Shown: piece by piece, positions 12,801-23,616 of the stretch
Position numbering within the stretch: position 1 is the stretch's first letter
How the letters are laid out: every line of letters begins with the position of its first letter
NCBI GenBank assembly: GCA_025642065.1
Contig: JAODUP010000557.1
Location: 27,501-91,500 of the forward strand
DNA: 64,000 bases
From: Paralvinella palmiformis
Taxonomy: Eukaryota > Annelida > Polychaeta > Terebellida > Alvinellidae
Direction of reading: 5' to 3'
Notes under the pieces: model-generated
Databases searched by the model: none
What the model was told of the DNA's origin: nothing
The model's input: only the letters and a program-made list of their open reading frames with translations
Made by a program: the position numbers and the translations under genes

Positions 12801-15402
12801 ATAGTCTATGCCAACGTAACTCGTATAAATAGCAAAATTCATTAGGAAACTTCAGTATACAGTGGTTTTTCTAGTTCTGTTGATTAGCTTGAAGATATTT
12901 TTGTTGAAACTCCACATTATAAACTACAGCGTTATTTATAAATGTTATGAATGCAAATTGTATCTGCCCGTTTGGCACTTGAACAAAATAGATGCTAAAG
13001 TGTTTGAAGCTGTCTGATGGTGAAATTTGAATTTTTTCAGTGAAGAACAAGCAAAGTTAGCAGCTCGAAAATATGCCAGAATAGTTCAGAAGCTGGGATT
13101 TCCTGTGAGTTTTTTTCCATGATTGATATGTAGTATAATTCCTGGGACCTTATTTTTCTGATCAAAACCTGTGTCTATAATGTTGTTGTTGTTGATTTTG
13201 TCAGTGGTAAGAACTGGGGATGTAAATATTTTTTTTGACAATTAAAAAACATACTTATCAGAACTGCCCTATATACTATAGATTCTGATATAATTTAGTG
13301 GGGGTTTTTTGTTGAGAAATGTTACATTTTGTTAGAACTAGTCAAAGCTGTTCTTAAACTGGATTTACAACAATCAATCAAGCCCATCTTGATCTTCAAA
13401 CAAATATTGTGACAACAATTAAGATCAGTTTGATTCAAATATAACCCAATTATCATTCACCTCACATAAATAATAACTGCTGAAGTTGGGGCTCCCAACT
13501 TGTGATTTCTCAGTAAATTGCACATGTCTATGTTGCCAGGTTGGAGGGTGGGATTCATTCATTGTATATGATAGTCCACTGAGCTAGTAAATTTTCTCCG
13601 CAGGCTAGTAAAATTTATATATTTGTTGGGCTAGTTTGTTTATTGAGCATGACTTTTACTAACTGTGGGGCTTGTGAAGTAAAGAAAAAACTATTTCTGG
13701 CTCTGCATCATTGTCTTTGGACTCATAACATGCTTTAAGTCTAGTATGGTTCACCCACTTGTATTTTAAACTCATTTGGTAAACGTGTCACTTATATTAT
13801 TCCAATCAGAGGAAAATCGTATTCGGATATTAGTAGAAAAGACTTTAAAACTAATTATGGTTTCATGATTTTATCCACAAGCCATTGTTCATCACTCATT
13901 TGGGTGATAGTGGGGAGAGATATACTATTCTTTCAAGAATATAAAAATATCTTCATGGGGTTGTTAATTTTTTCTGCATTGTTCCTAAAACATTCTACCC
14001 ATTGTATAAAATCTAAATCCTGTGCAGTATACAATTTTTAACAGGAACAAAACACCTTGCTTCTGAAATATTAGTCTGTGTGTGTGTGTGTGTGTGCACT
14101 AATCAATTATATACTAGCAAATTGACAGGTTTGTTTAAATCAGTTATAGCCAATGATGACATTCCAACTGATTGATAAGTAGAATACTATTATCTCACAA
14201 ATTGGAGTTAGGTTTATTTTTGTCTGCTGTGCTCTGGAGTGATGAGTTCAGATTCGTGTTTATTTTGATGGCAAGATAATGTTTGCAGTAGAATTTCTAT
14301 ATCTGGCGAATCTTCATTGAAAGCTTGATATCAGATAATGATAAAACACAAAAAAAGATATACCTTCTATAAACTGGTATTCACATTTAGTTTATCTGTT
14401 TTGTATGTGTTAATTTAAAGAATGAAATTGGATTTATTTTCATTTTAAATATGAAATCTGCTAGTAACACCATGAAATAAGCTGAGATAAGATATATGCA
14501 GAATTGTATATCTAAGTCATTGCCAGTAATTCAGAAGGTAATTAGCAAAAAATAATTCTAGACCCTGGCACATTAGTTATTATTAGAATTACCATATATT
14601 TTATTTAAACCGTTCTTCAAATCTTATTGCTAATGATTGTTGCAATAGTTATTATGAGCTATTAAATTATAAGTATTATTAATTCCAACATCTTTATCTC
14701 CAGGCAAAGTTTATGGACTTCAAAATCCAAAATATGGTGGGCAGTTGTGATGTAAAATTTCCTATACGCTTAGAAGGTTTGGTTTTAACTCATGGACAAT
14801 TCACAAGGTTAGTTTGTAAGATTTAATGGAAATCACATTAAACATTTTATGATATATCATTGCTGTAGTTGTAATGGAGATAATAAATTCTATTTGTTAT
14901 TTTACCCACTTTATTTATCAAATTGTTACCTTACATATCTATTTTGTAGCTATATAATTTCATGTAATGTATTTAACTTTCCAGTTATGAGCCAGAGTTA
15001 TTTCCAGGACTTATATACAGGATGGTAAAGCCTAGAATAGTATTATTAATATTTGTCTCCGGTAAAGTAGTATTAACAGGTAAGCTGATGACCTGTAATT
15101 ATCTTCAAAAAGCAGTTTAATTCAGTATAATTATTGTTTGATTTATTACTGTCCAGTGTAGATGTATCTGTTTATACAGGTATGCTTACACATGCTTTAA
15201 TTAAATAGATGTGAATTAATTAGCTAAACATTGTTTATGTAGTTCATATTTTGTTTCTTAAATAATTCAAGTAGTCCTTTCGTCATTGTCCACTTGCACA
15301 TAATTTGCTCTATTTTCTATTTCAGGTGCTAAAGTAAGACAGGAAATTTATGATGCATTTGAAAACATATATCCTATACTTAAAGGTTTCAAGAAACAGT
15401 AA
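9851..15402 (+). CDS. TBP: TATA-binding protein (TBP)
   Basis: TBP nucleates TFIID and the SL1 and TFIIIB complexes on promoters in the nucleus, bending DNA through its saddle fold. Coding exons: 9851-9901, 10142-10362, 12507-12686, 13041-13104, 14704-14807, 14985-15079 and 15326-15402. All splice sites are GT-AG, the phases agree, and the sum is 792 nt (263 aa). Residues 1-90 form a Pro/Ser/Thr-rich N-terminus ([24 protein letters not shown]) without the polyglutamine tract of vertebrate TBP. Residues 91-263 are the two-repeat core: [45 protein letters not shown], then [46 protein letters not shown] and ILKGFKKQ. Residues 95 and 100 are both Cys, where the usual core has Ser and Gly. The core is otherwise near-identical to metazoan TBP, so identity is secure; a TBP-related factor would be far more diverged. 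Confidence 0.98.
11690..11886 (+). mobile_element. Possible LINE 3' tail in TBP intron 2
   Basis: The segment ends in GAAATTGGAAATAAATACT followed by a short ACT-repeat tail. That is the form of a 3' untranslated end of a non-LTR element with a microsatellite tail. No coding part is visible upstream, so it would be a 5'-truncated insertion. Confidence 0.35.
12068..12180 (+). repeat. Fragment of CCTGGAAA-rich dispersed element
   Basis: AAGGTTCCCACATG is followed by several CCTGGAAA/TTTTCCAGG words in both orientations. This matches the style of the complete element at 53661-53958 and of related hAT-type ends. It is a diverged partial copy inside TBP intron 2. Confidence 0.5.
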
Positions 15403-16960
15403 TGACATTTTCTAGCCACTGTACATATGTATCATTGTGTGTATGTGTGGAAACTACATTCATAAATTCCAAAGCATTTAAGTATCAGTTAAAATATTGT
15501 GTGCTAGTGCTAAAGCTGTAAATGTTTAATTTTGTCCTTTTTGTAATAGAGAGACTATTATTATGTGATATTTTGTAAAATGATCTGATGTCATGAGTTC
15601 AGTGGTAAAGCTGGCATAGTCATAGGGATAAAGGTGTTAGTAAGTTTATTTAAAAATTAATAGTGTTTTCTTTAAATTAAAAAGGTGGCAATTCCATCAT
15701 GGTAGCATTCTGGCATGAAATGCTGGTTTATGTGTAGGTTGTTATATGTAATGTGCTTATTAAACTATTTCTAGTTGGTATTTTTCTCTCGGTCTGCCTT
15801 CTAGACAGATATTTATCTTCAAATTCAAAGATAACATAGTAAATTAGGCGATAGTTACAACAAAGAAGTTAAAGTTATATATCAGCTTGTGTTAGATTGT
15901 TCATTTATGCCACAAAAAAATTGTTTTGGTTTATAGTTTATAGTTACTATTATAGATAATGTGATTTAATTATCTTGGATCATCTTTAACTGACTTTGTG
16001 AACAGGAATATCATCTCATCACCTAGTTATTTCATTTGTATAGCATTTCCCCTCAAATTCACCAAGGTCTCATTGTGCGCAAACGACTAATGAACTCTGA
16101 TCATTCTGGTTGAATACCGCTCTATCAGTGAAACATAGGTTTAGAAACCTTTCTACGAGTTATACATTCAACAGCACTGTTTCATGATAAGATCTGGATG
16201 TGGCAAGAATTATGGTAATAAAGCCGATCATAATGATCACATATTGCACATATGGTTTCACTTTAACTATCACCAGTTTATGTTTCTGCATTGTAAACAT
16301 TTACACCGAGTCACAACGTTTCATGGTTTGTATTTTATGGGATGTTTGTCTTTTTTTTTTTTAAATTGTAATGAATAAGGTCATTTGTATTACACTCTAA
16401 CTAGTGTTATTTTGTATTGTAATGCCATCTATGCACATCAGTCAATCAGAAGTTTTTATTTATCATTGTCTTCACCGTGTCAATTCATCTCATGCTGGAC
16501 TACATCACCAAATAAATTTATTTATCTATTCGTTTGTCTTTCCTTATTTCTTAGCCTCTTTATATTGATGTATCATTAAATGTTACGCATTTGCGCACTC
16601 TTTGTTTGTTATCAGTGACATATAACGTTACACATTTGTCATCAATTTTGTCAGTTAAAGACTGGTAGCTCTAAACGTCCTGTATCTTTCATCGTTTACA
16701 GATTTTTATTTACAGCTTTTATTTTATTTTTGTATTGATCCAGTTTGTCTTGTGGAGTGAAATATCATTTGACGTATTATCCTGTAATGTTGTATGTGTG
16801 ATTCAGTTTAGGGTAGTGTTTGTCAGTTTATAGACATTCTTGATGGTTCACTTTGTGATACAATATAGCGGTCATCTCAACGTCAAATTACAGCTTGTTT
16901 GGATGTAAGAAGGGCCTTCTAACTGATTACGTACACGTTATTTAAATAAATATATACTAT
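15403..16960. other. TBP 3' untranslated region and intergenic DNA
   Basis: AT-rich sequence follows the TBP stop. AATAAA words occur near 16193 and 16506, but nothing indicates which, if any, is the polyadenylation signal. No further exon was recognised. Confidence 0.35.
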
Positions 16961-17040
16961 TTTACTAGGGACTCTCAGGAAGCAAGTACACGTTTGTACA
17001 ATCGGAAGTGAAGGCTTGCATCATCGAGTGGTAGGATTCG

Positions 17041-17430
17041 TGAAGGTGGTTTCAAAAAACCATATCTTCTTGGAATGACCACATTCTCACCAAACTCGTT
17101 AGTACTGTCAAAATGTAATCAATATTTTTTTCTTCTGGCGAATGATCTTTATGGCCCTTCTCATATTTCTTGATGGCATCTCGGGTGTTAATCGTTAGAA
17201 CATCACATTCCTTGGTGAGAATGTTCCCTTTAAGTTATATTCTAGTATTCCTCGCTAACTGAATCTATCCATTCAAAATCAAGTTGATAAAGAACACCAT
17301 TTATTGTGTATGATGATAAAATGAGAAATAACATACACAGAAGATGTGACATTAGATGCTTAGAATATGCTATTATTGGACTCCATCGGTTCAAAGACAA
17401 CGATACTTGTCCTCCTTCCGCTCCCCCCAT
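17041..17430 (-). other. Unassigned coding-like segment, possible small secreted protein or pseudogene
   Basis: On the minus strand, 17356-17242 encodes a start with a hydrophobic leader (MSHLLCMLFLILSSYTINGV) and then YQLDFEWIDSVSEEY before a stop. Immediately downstream, in another frame, 17213-17060 encodes KECDVLTINTRDAIKKYEK and HSPEEKNIDYILTVLTSL, which read like real protein rather than random AT-rich translation. The two frames could be exons joined by unrecognised splicing, or one frame broken by an indel. The segment lies 3' of the laminin-G gene on the same strand. I do not recognise a family. Confidence 0.3.
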
Positions 17431-17927
17431 ACAAATAAATATAGACCTACACCTACTGGTCGTAAGAATACCATAGTAAAGTAATAGCGAGATTATACGT
17501 CTAAACCATTCTTAAGGACAATACATAATCCTGGATGATTTAGAAATAACGGAGCCAGTTGATATTAAAACCAATTATGGGTACACTTCTGATAATGTGT
17601 ACGCTGTTCGTGTTATTTATTACTTGGTTCGATACTGCTGGGTCTAGAGTTCACTCAAAATAAACATATAAAAACTATGATATGAACAACAAAATTGTTT
17701 TTAAACATCGAAGGAAAATACTGATCTGTTTTCTACCAATAACTTGCCTTCCGATTTGTATATTATATTAAATTAGTGTGTACCTGCATACACGCATGTG
17801 TCTACAGTTGTCAGCGAGGTAAAATAAGATGACAATAGGTTTTAGCGATGTAATAAAATTTTACTGATTACAATACTTTAGTCATAATAATCATATATTA
17901 AATTTATCCTCTGATTCCCTCTTCAGT

Positions 17928-19446
17928 TTACTGATAAAGCATGGCGTTTCCGGGATTGTTTAATAGCTTATACTGGCTTATGATGAACGCTTTATATTCT
18001 TTAGCTCTCCCGGAATCACAATCAACTACTTCAGAAAGACCATTGGTTCGTCCAGCGTGTAAAGATGTCCATTCTCCGTTTAGTACAACGTTACGAATGA
18101 TTCCTTGGAATTGGTGGGCGGTGTAGTCTTGATGTGTGAAAACAAACGAGATGTTCAAATTAGCGCTCGTACATTGTTTAAAACATAGAAACATATAGTC
18201 ATTTAATCAAACTTCTCTCTCTATATATATATATTATTAATCTGGTTTGTCTAACCTGGCCTTCCGCCGAAATATGCCTTTTTATTTAATATCGTGACAT
18301 TTGTCAATCCAGGTATAATATTCTCTTCCACAGGTTTCACATCGTCAATAGATAAAGTCCACTTTCTAACTCCTGGTCCTTTGAAAACTGTTTTTAGATA
18401 AATGCATAATACGTTTGTGTGCCAGATTACGTAGATCATGGTATATCGTACCTACGCGAATAAGGGCCTCTGCTTGAATAACGGCATGCTTGAACAAGGG
18501 CCGGGGGTATGGCTTGCTTTAAAACAATAAGCGCCGGGTGTGTCATATATTTCCATGGATTATGTGAATCATCAAGTTTTACTTGTTATCTTTCTTGTGT
18601 TATTATCGCTCGCGTCCACTGCCGACATAAACGCTCCAGAAACGAATTGTCTGAATGGTCCATCCCAGTAGTTCACACATGCGGTACCAATAATATTTCA
18701 TGTTCTTAATTCACTTAATAAATTACAACATTTTATTGTTTGTTTTGTTGTTCGGGGAGAATCCCCAGGCTGTCGCTTATTCGGCACAGCCTCTATGGTG
18801 GAGTGGTTGAGAAAACGCCTCCCCCACCACTCACAGGAGAGCAGTACGGAAAGATGGAGCCGAAATACCCTGAGGGTGGTCACTGCCAGAGTGTTTCACG
18901 TCCTCAATGAGTTTTAAACATCCCCCTTTATTTTTAATAATTCAATGGAAATAAATAACCGCCGGGGCCCTTATTCTCGTGGGTACGGTATATTATATTT
19001 CCTGAATACATTCCAATATCTTTCTCTCTCACACATACATATATAGACAATCTTTATGACTGACTGATTTGACGATTGTGCCTAATTAATAATATATATA
19101 TTGTTTGTTTCTCAGTTGCCATGAAACATGCTTATTGTATGATGTGTTACCGTGTATGTAATGCCACTTTCCATCAATTATGTTATACGGTTCTGGGTAT
19201 GTCTTCGATAAAGGTAGCTCATGATAAAATAGAGTACTGTTACTTTTCAACAACAAACTCAACTGAAAAAATGTAAAATTAATTAATTTCGTTGAGAATA
19301 TTAGCAGGTTACATATAAATATTAGGAGTGGTTGAGGTATTTTCTTAATATAATGATACATATATCAATACAGAAACAGGGCCGTATTAACATATGGACG
19401 GGCCCCTATGCTTATAGGTACCCCCCGCCAAAACACTGCAATCGTG

Positions 19447-19482
<36 letters not shown>

Positions 19483-21345
19483 AATACATAAACATGCGTA
19501 ACGCTACGATGCAGAGAGCAAAGTCCCTTTAACAGTTTGGAGCTCTATGGTGCTGGTTACAGTGTCTCAGCCAAAACAATTGACGGGGTCCTAATCCCTG
19601 TAGGGCCCCTAGGCTTCAGCTTAGTCAACCTTATGGATAATACGGCCCCGTGTAGGAACAATAACGAATTAAGGATCTTACTGATCTGTGATCGAACTCT
19701 AAAGCGACATATTGGGGCTGTAAAGTCTGAAAGGCGTAGTACTTGAAGTCACTCGGATTACCAAATGAGAACAGAGCACCGGCATTATAAAACACACTTG
19801 GAAATAGCTCAAATGCTATCTCAAAATATTCATCATCCGTAACTGTGTACCTGCCAGCTGTGAGGAAGACACGGTTGATATATATATATATATATATATA
19901 TATACATGTTATATAAAACGTAATAAAGGTTACAATAGCTGAGAAATAGATGGGACGTCTAATTTGTTTATTTATATTTTAAGGTGTTCAAGACTTTATC
20001 AAGTCAAATTGTGTACCATCAACCATATTTATATTTTGTCACTACCCTGATCCTGATATTATTACCATCATATAAAATCAATCATTCTAATTACTTACGT
20101 AGTTCGAGGTATGTAGATTGCATCGATTCGAATGTGTCATAATCATCTGCCATTAACAAAAGACATTCAGTGGCCTCAGTCTATGAAATAAACATGATTA
20201 TAAAATAATATTAATTGATTATAGATAACTTAATTGATAGATCATGTTTATCATGTTAATGATGATCATGGTGATAATATTAATAGGTAGGATTACTAGT
20301 AATGGTGATGATCATGGTAGTTATAATGATAATCGTGGTAGTTATAATGATAATCGTGGTAGTTATAATGATGATCATAGTAGTTATAATGATGACCGTG
20401 GTAGTTATAATGATGACCGTGGTAGTTATAATGATGATCATGGTAGTTATAATGATAATCGTGGTAGTTATAATGATAATCGTGGTAGTTATAATGATGA
20501 CCTGGTAGTTATAATGATGACCGTGGTAGTTATAATGATGACCGTGGTAGTTATAATGATGATCGTGGTAGTTATAATGATAATCGTGGTAGTTATAATG
20601 ATAATCGTGGTAGTTATAATGATAATCGTGGTAGTTATAATGATGATCATGGTAGTTATAATGATATCATGGTAGTTATAATGATGATCGTGGTAGTTAT
20701 AATGATATCGTGGTAGTTATAATGATGATCGTGGTAGTTATAATGATATCGTGGTAGTTATAATGATGATCGTGGTAGTTATAATGATGATCGTGGTAGT
20801 TATAATGATGATCGTGGTAGTTATAATGATGACCGTGGTAGTTATAATGATATCATGGTAGTTATAATGATATAATGGTAGTTATAATGATACCATGGTA
20901 GTTATAATGATACCAAGGTAGTTATAATGATATAATGGTAGTTATAATGATGATCATGGTAGTTATAATGATATAATGGTAGTTATAATGATATCATGGT
21001 AGTTATAATGATATCATGGTGGTTATAATGATGATCATGGTAGCTATAATGATGATCATGGTAGTTATAATGATATCATGGTAGTTATAATGATGATCAT
21101 GGTAGTTATAATGATGATCATGGTAGTTATAATGATATCATGGTAGTAATAATGATGATCGTGGTAGTTATAATGATAGCATTGTAGTGGTAGCAATAGC
21201 TGTAGTGGTAGTGTGACCTAGTTATAACGTGAAGGACGAGCAATAAATAACATCAGTAATGAGAACAACAGCAGCAGCAGCAACAACAACAACAAAATGA
21301 AAGTTTTTTGATGAAATGTACTGTTACACACACACACACACACAC

Positions 21346-21385
<40 letters not shown>

Positions 21386-21429
21386 TGTGACACTGATTTG
21401 CAATACATGCTGAACATTGTTTAATATGC

Positions 21430-21477
<48 letters not shown>

Positions 21478-21672
21478 TCTTATTCATTGATACGTTGTTC
21501 CAGATTATTTTAGATCGTCACCAAAAACAAAGCCCGTGCATGATGTTAGTGCCAAATAAACCTAAATTCCATCAAAACAAGGTTTCTAATCAGTACCTAA
21601 ATAATTTTCCTGAACCATACTTACAGCAGGATAAAGAAGTGGCCACAAACAGAGAAGAATTGCGAAAAACAT
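17928..21672 (-). CDS. Secreted single laminin-G-like domain protein
   Basis: Coding exons, in order on the minus strand: 21672-21625, 20174-20099, 19857-19682, 19262-19151, 18387-18256 and 18127-17928. All introns are GT-AG and the phases agree; the sum is 744 nt (247 aa). Residues 1-16 (MFFAILLCLWPLLYPA) form a signal peptide. Residues about 40-220 read as one LamG/concanavalin-like beta-sandwich: YFEIAFELFPSVFYNAGALF, YVALEFDHRS, then NIIDGKWHYIH (the usual DGKWH strand), KWTLSIDD, KAYFGGRP and FQGIIRNVVLNGEW. Families with this fold bind sugars, steroids or matrix proteins; the ligand here is unknown. The usual Cys of the G-C-I/V-R-x-hydrophobic strand is Ile, leaving a lone late Cys (VVDCDSG) that could pair with the Cys just after the signal peptide (ATEC). 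No other domain is present, so this is not a neurexin or laminin fragment as modelled. I do not recognise an ortholog. Confidence 0.87.
18735..18960 (+). repeat. Dispersed repeat family R1, longest copy
   Basis: The block starts with TTGTTCGGGGAGAATCCCCA and GGCTGTCGCTTATTCGGCAC, continues through CACAGGAGAGCAGTACGGAA and ACCCTGAGGGTGGTCACTGC, and ends with CCCCCTTTATTTTTAATAAT. The first blocks recur at 60770-60822, the middle near 59850 and the later blocks at 9045 and 55690. This is the best template for the family. It lies upstream of exon 5, in intron 4 of the laminin-G gene. Confidence 0.75.
19450..19482. repeat. (TA)n(TG)n microsatellite
   Basis: Alternating TA followed by TG dinucleotides in intron 3 of the laminin-G gene. 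Similar tracts occur at 19878-19905, 21318-21382, 21432-21475, 23329-23366, 23585-23614, 33185-33214, 46654-46678, 49829-49884 and 57519-57556. Confidence 0.85.
20304..21180. repeat. About 21-bp minisatellite in the laminin-G gene intron 1
   Basis: Roughly 40 head-to-tail units of GTAGTTATAATGATAATCGTG and shorter variants span nearly 900 bp. Because a 21-bp unit keeps frame, it produces open frames reading repeated GSYNDNR or VVIMIIV. These are translation artefacts of the repeat, not genes. Unit variants (GATAATCGT, GATGATCAT, GATATCAT, GATATAAT) are arranged in blocks, which suggests array expansion by segment duplication. Confidence 0.93.
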
Positions 21673-22860
21673 CTTAATCCAACACCAACTCGGAGGAAGC
21701 TTTTTTCAAGTAGCTTGTAGCTCGTCGCATCAACGTAGTAAATGATGACGTTGGTGATTGGCTGATGTTAATATACGGAAATGATGGACACTATTGTTGA
21801 TATGTGTCAGTAACAATGATCAGACAACGGCGGATCCTTTTGTTGTTATTTATACGTAAATATTATGAGATATTGGAATTTAGTTCAGGTCGACATAATA
21901 TTGATTTTCGCTTGTCCAGCCACAAAAAAAAATCACATTCAAAAGAGAAAATAGAAACGTATTAAATATTAGGTATGTTTATTAACGTATTAATTATTAG
22001 GTATGTATATTACCGCAACACTAATGATAGCACAGAGTAACTGGATATACATCTTATAAAGTGTTAAATAAAACAGTAAAGGAGAATGGAAAATACGAGA
22101 TAGCGTTTAAGCTATTTCCAAATATGTTGTACAATTCTGACAGCCAATTTCTCATTGTGTAGTCAGATCTACTTCATTTACTTAAGCCACAAAATGCATT
22201 TGGACAAAGATTTTTTAAATTAATATTGGTATTGATATCCAATTAGCCCCCCCCCCCATTGAAATTATTGGTATTGCTTTGGACATTCTGGTATTTTACT
22301 ATTTTGTTCAGTTGAGTTTATTGGTCGTGAAGTGGAATTCCAGTGTCAACACTTACATGTGGGTTGTTTCAATCTTCAATAAATGTTTCGGGAAATCGTG
22401 CTATTTGCATAGAGCGAAGTCCTTCGGTCATGTGTGAGAATGACCAAAAGGCTTACTCACTCACGTCTTAAATATAATATATTGTGCGTACCTATGCTTA
22501 TATATATGCTTATACTCCAAACATTCGTTTTAAGTTTATACAAAAAACGTATACCTTCGTTGCCTACACTTACTTTTAAAAGTGAGTGGGTGTGTCAGCG
22601 AGTGAGTAAATGAATGAGTGAGTGATTTGTTCAGTGGTTTGATAAATAATAAATATCTGTTAAATCTCTTATAGGGTTTTTACAGATATATTATTTGGGG
22701 TATTATTATATTACATATTATGTGTATAGCTCCTTTGAATGGCTCCTGCTAATAAGGGCGCTTTATTAAATATGCATTATTATTATTATTCAGCCTCGTA
22801 GTTGTCCACATCTGTGATATATGGCCGAGGGTGATATTTTAGGGATACATCCCACATACA
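21673..22860. other. Spacer upstream of the laminin-G gene
   Basis: This should contain the promoter of the minus-strand laminin-G gene. Nothing beyond AT-rich sequence, a C-run near 22247 and GAGTGAGT-type short repeats near 22580-22625 was recognised. No TATA or initiator element can be assigned. Confidence 0.35.
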
Positions 22861-22867
22861 TATTTAC

Positions 22868-22930
22868 AGTTCTGTTTCGAACCCTTGCAGTGCAGGGGAG
22901 CACTCTAGCCGCTACGTTACCCCCAAAAGA
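22868..22930 (-). mobile_element. tRNA-derived SINE head
   Basis: The minus strand reads GGGGTAACGTAGCGGCTAGA and then GCACTGCAAGGGTTCGAAAC. This pairs an A-box-like TAGCGGCTAGAG with a B-box GGTTCGAAAC at tRNA-like spacing. It is too diverged to fold as a complete tRNA, so a SINE head is more likely than a tRNA gene. Confidence 0.5.
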
Positions 22931-23327
22931 GGCCCACCGCAGATCCGCCTCAGTTTGGTGTCAACAAAATTCTGAACAAAATGAAACCAATTTATGGCAA
23001 TTAAAGCAGTAAAATATCCGAGCAGTGTCTATTTTGTAGCGTTCCATATAATAACACATACAGGATGGCCACCGAAATTAGCTCTTTATAGACAATAAAG
23101 AGCTAGCAGACCGATCAGGAACATTTTGTCTTGTTTAAAATACACGTTGTTAGAACTATGTGTCGACTTCGTATAGAATTGTGCGTGGACAGTTAACTAG
23201 TCTGTTATAAATTGAAAAACAAAACGAATGTATATAAGCCTATATTGTAGCATACACGTAGGCACGATAATAATACATTTCGTGAATGTGGGATTCTTTT
23301 ATTTGCCGGGTGTCACATCACATTTCG

Positions 23328-23369
<42 letters not shown>

Positions 23370-23581
23370 CAATATATGTTTATTACGTCAAGCCATGTAG
23401 TATTACAGGACATATTCTAACGGATACGATCAATTAATGGACTTGAATAGAGCTGGACCCAAATAACCCCCCGATATACCAGCTATATAGGTTATCAATA
23501 TAACAAATTAACCATTCATTCCAGTCGTAATATATTATTACACACTGATACAGAGTATTTGAAATACATTCTAACATAATG

Positions 23582-23616
<35 letters not shown>

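Noticed and set aside
20244..20675. Open frames of 143 and 68 codons reading GSYNDNR or VVIMIIV repeats
   Set aside because: They are direct translations of the 21-bp minisatellite; the unit length is divisible by three, so frames stay open without selection.
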